Shown piece by piece: positions 45,526 to 53,841 of a DNA stretch of 64,000 nucleotides. A program made the position numbers and the translations under genes. The notes beneath the pieces are model-generated. The model worked only from the letters and a program-made list of their open reading frames with translations, had not been told where the DNA came from and made no database searches. Origin of the DNA: Streptomyces sp. P9-A4 (GTDB lineage: Bacteria > Actinomycetota > Actinomycetes > Streptomycetales > Streptomycetaceae); contig NZ_JAZIFY010000001.1 of assembly GCF_036634195.1 (NCBI RefSeq), forward strand, positions 4,598,501-4,662,500, written 5' to 3'. Position 1 is the first letter of the stretch; each line of letters begins with the position of its first letter.

Positions 45526-46472
45526 CCGAGCGCGCCGGGGCCGCCGTACTCGCCGCGCCCACCGCCGTACCGGACGACGGGCCGGCCCGCACCCCGCTCG
45601 GTCCCGCCCTCGGGCTGCTCAGGACCGCCCGGCCCCGCCAGTGGGTCAAGAACGTCCTCGTGCTCGCCGCGCCCGTCGCCGCCGGGCGGCTCGACTCCTG
45701 GCAGACCGGCGCCCGACTCGCCCTGGTCTTCGCCCTGTTCACGGCCGCCGCGTCCGCCGTCTACCTCCTCAACGACGCGCGCGACGCCGAGGCCGACCGC
45801 GCCCACCCCGTCAAACGCCACCGCCCGGTGGCGGCCGGGCAGGTCCCGGCGGGCCTCGCCGCCGTCACCGGGGTGCTGCTCGGCCTGGGGGCGGCCGTCG
45901 CCGCCGCACTGCTCTGCGGGGCCATGACGGCCGCGCTGCTCGCCGCGTACCTCGTGATGCAGGTCGCGTACTGCGTGCGGCTCAAGCACGTCCTCGTCGT
46001 CGACCTCGCGGTCGTCGCCACCGGCTTCCTGATGCGCGCGATGATCGGCGGGGTGGCGCTCGGCATCCCGCTGTCCCGCTGGTTCCTCATCACGACCGGG
46101 TTCGGCGCGCTCTTCATGGTCGCGGCGAAACGGTACTCCGAGGCCGTGCGGATGGAGGGCGCCGAGGGCGCCACCCGCGCGCTGCTCACCCGGTACACCA
46201 CCGGCTACCTGCGGTTCGTCTGGCAGCTCGCGGCCGGTGCCGCCGTCCTCGGCTACTGCCTGTGGGCCCTGGAGGCGAGCCCGGCGGAGGCGTTCCTGCC
46301 GTGGCGTCAGCTCTCCATGGTCGCCTTCATCCTCGGCGTCCTGCGGTACGCGGTCTTCGCCGACCGGGGTACCGCGGGCGCCCCCGAGGACGTCGTCCTG
46401 CGCGACCGGCCGCTCGCGGTCATCGGGCTCGCGTGGGCGGCGATGTACGGGATGTCGCTCGTGGGACTGTGA
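45522..46472 (+). CDS. UbiA-type prenyltransferase, likely polyprenyl-phosphate phosphoribosyltransferase
   Basis: A 316-residue polytopic UbiA-superfamily enzyme. RPRQWVKNVLVLAAP near the start and LLNDARDAEADRAHPVKRHRPVAAG with the NDxxDxxxD metal motif match DPPR synthase (mycobacterial Rv3806c type), which couples 5-phosphoribosyl diphosphate to polyprenyl phosphate. About nine membrane helices follow. The GTG overlaps the PAP2 stop. With dprE1 and dprE2 on the other strand this gives the complete four-enzyme pathway. A menaquinone or heme prenylation role is less likely given these partners. Confidence 0.88.
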   Translation: MTERAGAAVLAAPTAVPDDGPARTPLGPALGLLRTARPRQWVKNVLVLAAPVAAGRLDSWQTGARLALVFALFTAAASAVYLLNDARDAEADRAHPVKRHRPVAAGQVPAGLAAVTGVLLGLGAAVAAALLCGAMTAALLAAYLVMQVAYCVRLKHVLVVDLAVVATGFLMRAMIGGVALGIPLSRWFLITTGFGALFMVAAKRYSEAVRMEGAEGATRALLTRYTTGYLRFVWQLAAGAAVLGYCLWALEASPAEAFLPWRQLSMVAFILGVLRYAVFADRGTAGAPEDVVLRDRPLAVIGLAWAAMYGMSLVGL

Positions 46473-46599
46473 GCCCCGCCGGGGGATTCTCGTACGGGGG
46501 CCGATGCGCGGCCGTCACGCGGTCGCCGCACCCGGGGGCCCGTACACCGAACGAGGGACAGGCCCAGAAGATGGACCGGTCGAGGGGCAGGCGTACGAC

Positions 46600-47508
46600 A
46601 TGGACTGGCTGACCAGGCTTCCCGTCATCGGCCCATGGGTCGCCCGCTTCATGCGGACCCACGCGTGGCGCGCCTACGAGACCCTCGACGAGTCCCACTG
46701 GAGCAGGCTCGCCGCCGCGATCACCTTCGTCTCCTTCCTCGCCCTCTTCCCGCTGATCACCGTGGCCGCCGCGATCGGTGCCGCGCTGCTCAGCGACGAC
46801 CGGCTCCAGCGGATCGAGGACAAGCTCGGCGAACAGGTGCCCGGCATCTCCGACCAGCTCGACATCGGCGGGCTCGTCGCCAACGCCGGCACCATCGGAC
46901 TCGTCGCCGGAGCGATTCTGCTCCTCACCGGCATCAGCTGGATCGGCTCCATGCGGGACTGCCTGCGCGCGGTGTGGGGGCTCGACGACATCGAGGGCAA
47001 CCCGGTCCTGCTCAAGGGCAAGGACGGGCTCATCCTCATCGGCCTCGGCGGCGTCGCCCTCGCCTCGCTCGCCGCGTCCTGGCTCGGCTCCACCGCCGTC
47101 GGCTGGTCCGCCGACCGGATCGGCGTCTCCGGCGACGGGGCCGGCGGGGTGCTCCTCCAGGCCGCGGCCGCCCTGGTCGGCGTCATCGCCGACTTCCTGA
47201 TCCTGCTGTACGTGCTGACGCTGCTGCCGGGCGTGCACCCGCCCCGCCGCGCGCTGGTCGTGGCGGCGCTGATGGGGGCCGTCGGCTTCGAACTGCTGAA
47301 GCTGCTGCTCGGCGGCTATATGAAGGGCGTCGCGGCGAAGTCGATGTACGGGGCGTTCGGCGTTCCGGTCGCCCTGCTGCTGTGGATCAACTTCACCGCG
47401 AAGCTGCTGCTGTTCTGCGCCGCGTGGACGGCTACGGATTCACGTCGGGAGTCCGCGGCGAGCGACGACGCCGTCCCCGAGCCCCGCCCAGCGGCCAGCG
47501 GCGGTTGA
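46600..47508 (+). CDS. YihY/BrkB family inner membrane protein
   Basis: A 302-residue membrane protein of the YihY (formerly BrkB/RNase BN) family. Six hydrophobic helices are visible, starting with AAAITFVSFLALFPLITVAAAIGAALL; the FLALFPLI and MYGAFGVPVALLLWINFTAKLLLFCA segments are typical. The annotation as ribonuclease BN is historical and not supported. ATG 46600 follows GAGGGGCAGG. The final ~20 residues are acidic and their codons overlap the convergent carboxypeptidase gene by 77 bases. Confidence 0.9.
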   Translation: MDWLTRLPVIGPWVARFMRTHAWRAYETLDESHWSRLAAAITFVSFLALFPLITVAAAIGAALLSDDRLQRIEDKLGEQVPGISDQLDIGGLVANAGTIGLVAGAILLLTGISWIGSMRDCLRAVWGLDDIEGNPVLLKGKDGLILIGLGGVALASLAASWLGSTAVGWSADRIGVSGDGAGGVLLQAAAALVGVIADFLILLYVLTLLPGVHPPRRALVVAALMGAVGFELLKLLLGGYMKGVAAKSMYGAFGVPVALLLWINFTAKLLLFCAAWTATDSRRESAASDDAVPEPRPAASGG

Positions 47509-48700
47509 CCAGGAAGACCGCGCCGGCGAGCAGGACGAGCACGCCGCCCGCCACGGCCAGGGCGATCCCGACACCGCCGGACTTCTCCACGGCCGCCGCC
47601 CGGACGGCCCCGTCCGGCGCGTTCTTGCCGGGGGCGGGCGCGGAACCCTCGTCCGGGGCGGACGTCTGGGTACGGGCGGACCTCGGCGGCACCAGCTCGC
47701 CGACCGGCGTCACCTTCCCGGTCGCCGCGAAGCCCCAGTCGAGCAGCCGGGCGGCCTCGCGGTAGACCGCGTGCTGCTCCTTCGACGAGGGGTTCATGAC
47801 GGTGACGAGCAGCACCTTGCCGTTGCGCTCGGCGACCCCGGTGAAGGTGGCGCCCGCGTGGGTGGTGTTGCCGTTCTTGACCCCGGCGATGCCCTGGTAC
47901 GGGGCCACCCCGAGGTCACCGGTGAGCAGCCGGTTGGTGTTCTGGATCTCGAAGGTCTCGCGCTTCTTGCCCGGCTTCTGCTCGCCGGGGAAGGCGGCCC
48001 GGGGCGTGGCGGCGTACTCGCGGAAGTCCGGGTTCTGCATGCCGTCGCGGGCGATGAGCGTCAGGTCGTACGCGGAGGAGACCTGGCCCGGGGCGTCGTA
48101 GCCGTCCGGTGAGACCACGTGGGTGTCGAGCGCCTGGAGCTCGGCGGCGCGGTCGTTCATGTCCTTCACGGTCTGCCGCAGACCGTTGTTCATGCTGGTC
48201 AGGACGTGTACGGCGTCATTGCCGGAGCGCAGGAAGACACCGAGCCACAGGTCGTGGACGCTGTAGGTCTGCTTCTCCTTGATGCCGACCAGGCTGGAGC
48301 CCTCGCCCATCCCGGCCAGGTCCGCGGGGGCGACCAGATGGTTCTGGGTGCGGGGGAACTTCGGCAGCAGGGTGTCCGCGAAGAGCATCTTGAGGGTGGA
48401 CGCCGGGGCGAGCGGCCAGTGCGCGTTGTGCGAGGCGAGGATCTCGCCGTTCTCCGCGTCGGCGACGATCCAGGACCGGCCGGACAGCTCCTTCGGCAGG
48501 ACCGGGGCGCCGGGCCCCAGCTTCACCTGCGTCCCGGGGGTGCCGAGCAGGGGACCGCCGACCGAGGACATCGCGGCGGGCGGCTTGGGCTGCTGCTTCT
48601 CCTTGTCGTCCTTGGGGTCCGCGTGGGCGGGCCCGGCGGTGACGAGAGGCAGGAGCAGAGCAGCGGCGACCGCCCAAGCGGTCTTCTTCGAAGCAGACAC
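47432..48700 (-). CDS. D-alanyl-D-alanine carboxypeptidase (class C low-mass PBP)
   Basis: A 422-residue secreted serine peptidase that trims the terminal D-Ala from peptidoglycan stems. After a signal peptide (AWAVAAALLLPLVTAGPAHA), the peptidase S11 domain has SxxK at Ser101-Lys104 (ASTLKM), SxN at Ser159-Asn161 (RSGNDAV) and the third motif as KNG at Lys275 (VKNGNTTHAG) where KTG or KSG is usual. A Ser/Pro-rich linker and one C-terminal membrane helix (GIALAVAGGVLVLLAGAVFLV) with an Arg-rich cytoplasmic end anchor it. GTG 48700 lacks a strong ribosome-binding site. The 3' end overlaps the YihY gene. Confidence 0.93.
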   Translation of the reverse strand: MSASKKTAWAVAAALLLPLVTAGPAHADPKDDKEKQQPKPPAAMSSVGGPLLGTPGTQVKLGPGAPVLPKELSGRSWIVADAENGEILASHNAHWPLAPASTLKMLFADTLLPKFPRTQNHLVAPADLAGMGEGSSLVGIKEKQTYSVHDLWLGVFLRSGNDAVHVLTSMNNGLRQTVKDMNDRAAELQALDTHVVSPDGYDAPGQVSSAYDLTLIARDGMQNPDFREYAATPRAAFPGEQKPGKKRETFEIQNTNRLLTGDLGVAPYQGIAGVKNGNTTHAGATFTGVAERNGKVLLVTVMNPSSKEQHAVYREAARLLDWGFAATGKVTPVGELVPPRSARTQTSAPDEGSAPAPGKNAPDGAVRAAAVEKSGGVGIALAVAGGVLVLLAGAVFLVNRRWPLGGARGRRRRSPRTPDVNP

Positions 48701-48797
48701 GGTCGAGAACGTACAGGTACGGAAGAGTGATCCGAACCCCGGCTGGCGCTTCGCCCGGGCCCGTCCACCCGGACGCGGGGCCCCGGAGGCGCACGGT

Positions 48798-48803
48798 GAT
48801 ACT
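48798..48803 (+). promoter_or_regulatory. GATACT -10 box of the SCO4848-like gene
   Basis: GATACT ends 6 bases before the ATG at 48810, so the message is probably leaderless. Confidence 0.4.
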
Positions 48804-48809
48804 GGGGTC

Positions 48810-49055
48810 ATGAAGCTCAGCGGCCGCGTCTCCTGGTTCCTGCTCGCGTTCGGGGTGTGGAGCTGGTTCATCTGGATCACTTTCGTCAAGAACCTCTGGA
48901 ACGACGGGAGCGGTCTCGCCTTCGACGACGCGGGCGACCCGACCGCCTACTTCTGGGTTCATCTGCTGCTTGCCGTCACGTCCTTTGTCCTGGGGACGGT
49001 GATCGGGGTGCTCGGGTTGCGTGGGGTGCGCGCCGCGCGCCGCGAAAACGGCTAG
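48810..49055 (+). CDS. SCO4848-family small membrane protein
   Basis: An 81-residue protein with two membrane helices (GRVSWFLLAFGVWSWFIWITFV and YFWVHLLLAVTSFVLGTVIGVLGLRG) joined by an acidic loop (NDGSGLAFDDAGDPTA). A short basic tail follows. The sequence matches the conserved streptomycete family named after SCO4848. Function is unknown. The downstream metallophosphoesterase gene starts 37 bases later and may share the transcript. Confidence 0.88.
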   Translation: MKLSGRVSWFLLAFGVWSWFIWITFVKNLWNDGSGLAFDDAGDPTAYFWVHLLLAVTSFVLGTVIGVLGLRGVRAARRENG

Positions 49056-49092
49056 AACCGTCCGAGCGGTAAGAAGAGGGGGGGTCCGGGGC

Positions 49093-50397
49093 GTGGTCGT
49101 CTTCCTGCTGGTCCTGATCGTGGTGCTCGCGCTGCTCGTCGCGGTCCACCGGTACGTGTGGCAGCGCCTCGTGCGTGACGTCACGGCGTGCGGCGGCCTG
49201 CCGCGCCGCCTGGGCACGGCCGCGGTCGTGGCGCTGCCGCTGCTCTCCGTCGCGGCCCTGGTCTCCTCCCGCGCCGGAGTGCCCTTCACGCTCCAGCAGG
49301 CGGTCGCCTGGCCGGGGTTCCTGTGGCTCGCGCTGCTGCTGTACGTGACCCTGGCCCTGCTCGTCGGCGAGGCCGTCCGGCCCGTCCTGCGCGCCTGGCT
49401 GGCCCGGCGAGACGCGAGGGCCACGGTGCCGGCGGGGACGCCCGTACCTTCCTCGGCGCCGGTCCCGGACGCCGTACCCGCAGCCGAAGCACCCGCCGAA
49501 GCACCCGCCCCCGAGGCGCTCCCCGAGGCCCCCGCCCCCGAGGCCCCCGCCCCCGATGCACCCTCCGACGTCTCCCGGCGGCTCTTCGTCTCCCGGGTCG
49601 TCGGCGGGACCGCCGCCGCCGTCGCCGTCGGGACCGTCGGCTACGGCACGTACGGCGTCCTGCGCGGGCCCCGGATCAAGCGGGTCACCGTCCCGCTCGC
49701 CAAGATCCCGCGCGCCGCGCACGGCTACCGGATCGCCGTCGTGTCCGACATCCACCTCGGACCGATCCTGGGCCGCGCCCACACCCAGCGCATCGTGGAC
49801 ACGATCAACTCCGCCCAGCCCGATCTGATCGCCGTCGTCGGCGACCTCGTCGACGGCACCGTCCAGGACCTCGGCTCCGCCGCCGAGCCGCTCGCCCGGC
49901 TCCGCGCCCGCCACGGCTCCTTCTTCGTGACCGGTAACCACGAGTACTTCTCCGGCGCCGACGCCTGGGTCGACCACGTCCGCGAGCTGGGCCTGCACCC
50001 GCTGCGCAACGAGCGGGTGGAGATCGCGGCCGGCTTCGACCTGGCCGGCGTCGACGACGTCGCGGGGGAGAGCGAGGGCCGGGGTCCCGACTTCGGACGG
50101 GCGCTCGGTGACCGCGACCGGGCCCGCGCCGCCGTCCTCCTGGCGCACCAGCCGATCGTCGTCCACGACGCCGTACGCCACGGCGTGGACCTCCAGCTCT
50201 CCGGCCACACCCACGGCGGTCAGCTCTGGCCCGGCAACTTCATCGCCGAACTGGCCAACCCGACCGTCGCCGGGCTCGAACGCTACGGGGACACCCAGCT
50301 GTACGTCTCGCGGGGCGCGGGGGCCTGGGGCCCTCCGGTCCGGGTCGGCGCGCCCTCCGACATCACGATCGTCGAACTCGCCTCGAAACAGGCGTAA
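49093..50397 (+). CDS. Membrane-anchored calcineurin-like metallophosphoesterase
   Basis: A 434-residue protein of the YkuE-like/TMEM-type phosphoesterase group. Four N-terminal helices span residues 1-110. A low-complexity Ala/Pro/Glu run (EAPAEAPAPEALPEAPAPEAP) leads to a further segment that reads like a Tat-type or anchor sequence (SRRLFVSRVVGGTAAAVAVGT). The catalytic domain has all metal motifs: DIHLG, GDLVDG, GNHEY and GHTHGGQLWPG. Related enzymes act on lipid-linked phosphates at the membrane. GTG 49093 follows GAGGGGGGG. Confidence 0.9.
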   Translation: MVVFLLVLIVVLALLVAVHRYVWQRLVRDVTACGGLPRRLGTAAVVALPLLSVAALVSSRAGVPFTLQQAVAWPGFLWLALLLYVTLALLVGEAVRPVLRAWLARRDARATVPAGTPVPSSAPVPDAVPAAEAPAEAPAPEALPEAPAPEAPAPDAPSDVSRRLFVSRVVGGTAAAVAVGTVGYGTYGVLRGPRIKRVTVPLAKIPRAAHGYRIAVVSDIHLGPILGRAHTQRIVDTINSAQPDLIAVVGDLVDGTVQDLGSAAEPLARLRARHGSFFVTGNHEYFSGADAWVDHVRELGLHPLRNERVEIAAGFDLAGVDDVAGESEGRGPDFGRALGDRDRARAAVLLAHQPIVVHDAVRHGVDLQLSGHTHGGQLWPGNFIAELANPTVAGLERYGDTQLYVSRGAGAWGPPVRVGAPSDITIVELASKQA

Positions 50398-50589
50398 TCG
50401 GGGCAGGGTCACTCCCTGCTGCGAGACCGATACGTGCTGCTCATCGGCTTAAATTCGCATTTCCCGGACATATACCTGTGGTGTGAAAGTTTTCTCTTCC
50501 ACTTGTGAAATCGGTGTGATGGGATGACGCCATCGCGACGATTCGGGGGGCCGTCGCAGCTGGGGTGGACGAAAAAAGGAAGCACGGCA
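50398..50589 (+). promoter_or_regulatory. A+T-richer region upstream of the solute-binding protein gene
   Basis: The 192-base gap is richer in A and T than the rest of the window (TTAAATTCGCATTTCCC and TGAAAGTTTTCTCTTCC). A TATACC at 50471-50476 is a possible -10 element. An AAAAAAGGAAG stretch before ATG 50590 is the ribosome-binding site. Confidence 0.4.
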
Positions 50590-52143
50590 ATGCGGTCGAC
50601 GGTCCGTCTGCGGATCCTCATCACTTGTGGAGTACTGGTGGCCGCCGGGGTCGGGGGCTGGCAACTCCTGCCCTCCGATACCGGCAGGACCGACCCGATC
50701 AGCGTCGGCACAACCGACGCGGTCACTTCACTGGACCCGGCCGGCGCGTACGACGCCGGTTCCTGGGCCATGTACAGCAACGTTTTCCAGTCTCTGCTGA
50801 CGTTCAAGCCGGGGTTCACGACCCCGGTGCCGGACGCCGCCGAGAGCTGCAAGTTCGTGGGCACCAAGCTCACGACCTATCAGTGCACGCTCCGTGACGA
50901 CCTCTCGTTCTCCGACGGGCGCAAGGTCACCGTCGAGGACGTCAAGTACTCCTTCGAGCGGATGCTGCGCATCAAGACGGACGTCGGTCCGCAGCCCCTC
51001 TTCCCGACGCTGAAGAGCGTCTCGGCCGAGGGCCGCACCGTCACCTTCCACCTGAGTGCCCGGGACGCCACGTTCCCGCTGAAGGTGGCCACGGGTGCCG
51101 GTTCGATCGTCGACAAGGACAAGTACCCGGCGAACAAGCTGCGCTCGGGCGCGGCGGTCGACGGCTCGGGGCCGTACGTCCTCAAGGAGTACAAGGAGGG
51201 CGAGTCCGCGCTCCTGGAGCCCAACCCGAACTACAGGGGCGCCGTCGTCAAGAAGGGCGGCCCGGTACTCGTGAAGTACTTCGGGCAGTCCGAGGACCTC
51301 GCCGACGCCTGGAAGTCGAAGGACGTCCAGGTGACGCACCGGCAGCTCCCGCCGAACTTCCTCTCGTCCCTGGACAGCAAGGACGGGACGCGCGTCACCG
51401 AGGCGGAGAGCGCGGAGATCCGCAACCTGGTCTTCAACGTCCGGCCGGGCACGCCCATGGCGGACAAGGCCGTCCGGCAGGCGGTCGCCGCGGTCCTCGA
51501 CCGCCCGGAGATCACCACGGGCGCGTACAAGGGCACGGTCGAGCCGCTGTACTCGCTCATCCCGCAGGGCTTCGTCGGGCACAGCACCGCCTTCTACGAC
51601 GCCTACCCGGAGCCGAACGTCAAGACGGCGAAGAAGCTCCTGAAGGCCGCCGGGATCGAGACCCCGGTGAAGTTCACCTTCGGTTTCCGCAAGGACGCCA
51701 CCTACGCCGCCGAGACCGCCGAGATCAAGCGGCAGCTGGAGGAGACCGGCCTCTTCGAGGTCGAGACGGTGGAGATCAAGTGGACGGAGTTCCAGAAGGC
51801 GTACGCGAAGGGCACCTATGACGCGTACACCGTCGGCTGGCTCCCCGACTTCCCCGACTCCGACAGCTTCACCGCGCCGCTCGTCGGTACCGAGAACACC
51901 CTGCACAACACGTTCTCCAGCAAGCGGATCGACGGGCTGATCTCGTCGACCCAGCAGTACAGCGACCGGTCGCGGGCGACCGGCGACTTCAAGGCGATCC
52001 AGAGCGAGGTCGCCACCGACGTCCCGCTCGTCCCGCTGTGGCAGAAGAAGGACTACGTCCTCTCCGCCGAGGCGGTCGCCGGCTCCCAGTACCTCACGGA
52101 CGGTACGGGCATCTGGCGCCTGTGGGAGCTCAGCTGGATCTAG
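50590..52143 (+). CDS. ABC transporter solute-binding protein, family 5 (peptide type)
   Basis: A 517-residue extracellular oligopeptide/nickel-type binding protein. A hydrophobic N-terminus (ILITCGVLVAAGVGGWQLL) serves as signal or anchor; the only nearby Cys (LITC) is a weak lipobox. The SBP_bac_5 core is clear: SLDPAGAYDAGSWAMYSNVFQSLL, LRDDLSFSDGRKVTVEDVKYSFERML, GSGPYVLKEYKEGE and a C-terminal YTVGWLPDFPDSDSF segment typical of peptide-binding proteins. No permease or ATPase gene is adjacent, so it works with a transporter encoded elsewhere. A two-tier hairpin follows at 52143-52184. Confidence 0.93.
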   Translation: MRSTVRLRILITCGVLVAAGVGGWQLLPSDTGRTDPISVGTTDAVTSLDPAGAYDAGSWAMYSNVFQSLLTFKPGFTTPVPDAAESCKFVGTKLTTYQCTLRDDLSFSDGRKVTVEDVKYSFERMLRIKTDVGPQPLFPTLKSVSAEGRTVTFHLSARDATFPLKVATGAGSIVDKDKYPANKLRSGAAVDGSGPYVLKEYKEGESALLEPNPNYRGAVVKKGGPVLVKYFGQSEDLADAWKSKDVQVTHRQLPPNFLSSLDSKDGTRVTEAESAEIRNLVFNVRPGTPMADKAVRQAVAAVLDRPEITTGAYKGTVEPLYSLIPQGFVGHSTAFYDAYPEPNVKTAKKLLKAAGIETPVKFTFGFRKDATYAAETAEIKRQLEETGLFEVETVEIKWTEFQKAYAKGTYDAYTVGWLPDFPDSDSFTAPLVGTENTLHNTFSSKRIDGLISSTQQYSDRSRATGDFKAIQSEVATDVPLVPLWQKKDYVLSAEAVAGSQYLTDGTGIWRLWELSWI

Positions 52144-52184
52144 GGCCCGATCCGACGCCGAATGGTCGGACAGGCCTCGGGCCC
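52143..52184. terminator. Hairpin between the solute-binding protein gene and the TetR gene
   Basis: Outer stem GGGCCCGA with TCGGGCCC and inner stem TCCGAC with GTCGGA, with a 6-base asymmetric bulge. It lies between two convergent genes. Confidence 0.7.
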
Positions 52185-52189
52185 CGTTC

Positions 52190-52957
52190 TCACGTGGTCT
52201 CCGGCGGCTTCGGGTCGGCCCGCTTCCTGGGCTTGCCCGAGGCCGCCATTCCGGCTGCCGTCGGCATGAAGTCGGACAGCAGCTCGTGCGTCTCCTTGAC
52301 CAGCGGGCGCAGGACGCGGAACCGGGAGAGCGAGATCGCGCGGGCCGTGACCGGCGCGAGCCGCTCCACCAGGCGGCGACTGTTGGCGGCGCCCTCCGAG
52401 CGGTCGTACACCCAGAAGAGCACCAGGCCCATCTGCTGGAGCCACAGCAACTGCGGGAGGGCTTCGGCGAGTTCTGGATCGACCTTCACGGAGGCCCCGG
52501 CGATGACCCGCCGGTGCACCTCGATCGCGGCCTCGCGCGGACCCTCCGACTCGGGTGAGAACGGGCTGAGCGGACTGTCCGGGTCGGCGGCGTTCTTGAA
52601 GAACTGGGACGCGAACTCGTGGTACGGCTCCGCGATGTCGAGCCAGCCCAGGTAGACCCCGCGGATGCGGGCCGTGAGGTCCTTCTCGCCGCCGGTCAGG
52701 ATGGACTCGACGGCGGCCTGGTGCTCCTCGGCGATCCGGTCGTAGAAGCCCTGGACGAGGTGCTCCTTGGACGAGAAGTAGTAGTACGCGTTCCCGACGG
52801 AGACCCCGGCCTCCTGGGCGATGGCCCGCATCGTCGTCTTGTCGTAACCGCGCTCCTTGAACAGCCGGAGCGCGGTTTCGAGGATGAGCGTGCGGGTCTG
52901 CTCGCTCTTCGGGGCCTTCTTCTCGTCGGCCTGCTTCTCTTCCTTCACGTCCTTCAC
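52190..52957 (-). CDS. TetR-family transcriptional regulator
   Basis: A 255-residue regulator. The N-terminal TetR helix-turn-helix is clear: RTLILETALRLFKERGYDKTTMRAIAQEAGVSVGNAYYYFSSKEHLV (roughly residues 20-66). The rest is a helical ligand-binding domain, with a Lys/Pro-rich C-terminal end (KPRKRADPKPPE). GTG 52957 is the first plausible start. It is the last gene of a three-gene minus-strand operon (membrane protein, DCC protein, TetR), 10 bases after the DCC stop. Two palindromes (TTGAAC-N2-GTTCAA) before the operon are likely its operators. Confidence 0.92.
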   Translation of the reverse strand: MKDVKEEKQADEKKAPKSEQTRTLILETALRLFKERGYDKTTMRAIAQEAGVSVGNAYYYFSSKEHLVQGFYDRIAEEHQAAVESILTGGEKDLTARIRGVYLGWLDIAEPYHEFASQFFKNAADPDSPLSPFSPESEGPREAAIEVHRRVIAGASVKVDPELAEALPQLLWLQQMGLVLFWVYDRSEGAANSRRLVERLAPVTARAISLSRFRVLRPLVKETHELLSDFMPTAAGMAASGKPRKRADPKPPETT

Positions 52958-52967
52958 GGGACCGAGC

Positions 52968-53387
52968 CTAGCCGGGCGGACCGGGCACCTCGCAGCGCCC
53001 GTCCTCGCAGGGCCCGCCCCCGGCGCCGGGCCCCTTGAGGGCCTCGCGCCACCTCGCCGCGGCGAGGACCGTCATCCGGGCGAAGGGCTGCCCGGTGGGG
53101 GTGGCCAGCCAGTGGGCCTTGGCCCGGTGGTCGGCGAGCGCCCAGAGGCAGACGATCCAGGCGGCGGTCTCCCGGTAGACCTGCCCCCGGTCCGCGACCA
53201 CGGTGATCTCCCGCAGGGTGGCGGCGTGGTCGAGGGCCGGGAAGCGGCGTCCGGCCTCCTGCGAACCGGCCGGTACGAGGTCCAGCGGGACGAGCTGCCG
53301 CTGGCGCAGCAGCCAGTGCCTGAGGTGGACGCAGAGCGGGCAGTCGGCGTCGTACAGCACCGTCAGCTGTCCCACGGGGGTCGGCAC
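52968..53387 (-). CDS. DCC-family thiol-disulphide oxidoreductase (DUF393)
   Basis: A 139-residue protein with the family signature YDADCPLC (Cys16, Cys19) after VLYD, followed by a helix and TWxxC-like remainder. DCC proteins have a thioredoxin-like fold with the CxxC pair in a DxxCxxC motif. A C-terminal pair of Cys (GGGPCEDGRCEVPG) is an extra. GTG 53387 lies 6 bases after the stop of the upstream membrane-protein gene, so they are co-transcribed and probably translated together. Its redox partner is unknown. Confidence 0.88.
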   Translation of the reverse strand: MPTPVGQLTVLYDADCPLCVHLRHWLLRQRQLVPLDLVPAGSQEAGRRFPALDHAATLREITVVADRGQVYRETAAWIVCLWALADHRAKAHWLATPTGQPFARMTVLAAARWREALKGPGAGGGPCEDGRCEVPGPPG

Positions 53388-53393
53388 GGCGGC

Positions 53394-53828
53394 TCAGCCC
53401 TGCGGTGCGGGCGGGGCCCAGGGGCCGGCCTTGGGGGTCGTGGTCCAGCCCTGCGGGCCGACCGGCGGCACCTGCTCGCGCTCCATGACGCCCCGGCGCC
53501 GGATCTTGTTGAGCACGTACACGTTCCCGAGGTGCATGACGCCGAGGACCAGCAGGACCACCCCGAGCTTGACGGAGAGCGCCTCGAAGAGTGCGCGGGC
53601 GTCGAGGACGGCGTCGTCCTGGCTCAGATAGAGGGCGACGAAGCCGAAGTTGACGAGGTAGAAGCCCACCACCAGGAGGTGGTTGACCGCTTCGGCGAGC
53701 TTCTCGTTCCCGTGCAGGACGTCCGCGAGGAAGATCCTTCCGTTGCGGCTGAGCGTGCGCGCGACCCAGATGGTCAGGGCCACGCTGATCAGCAGGTAGA
53801 CGATGTACGCGATGACAGTGAGGTCCAT
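53394..53828 (-). CDS. Small membrane protein, first gene of the TetR operon
   Basis: A 144-residue protein with three hydrophobic helices (LTVIAYIVYLLISVALTIWVA, AVNHLLVVGFYLVNFGFVALYL and LGVVLLVLGVMHLGNVYVLN) and a Pro/Gln-rich C-terminal tail (PPVGPQGWTTTPKAGPW). ATG 53828 has GGGAGGG before it. The longer start at 53855 would include one operator palindrome and is rejected. The family is not one I can name. Its place with a DCC redox protein under a TetR regulator hints at a membrane-stress or lipid-linked role. Confidence 0.82.
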   Translation of the reverse strand: MDLTVIAYIVYLLISVALTIWVARTLSRNGRIFLADVLHGNEKLAEAVNHLLVVGFYLVNFGFVALYLSQDDAVLDARALFEALSVKLGVVLLVLGVMHLGNVYVLNKIRRRGVMEREQVPPVGPQGWTTTPKAGPWAPPAPQG

Positions 53829-53841
53829 GCCCCACCCTCCC

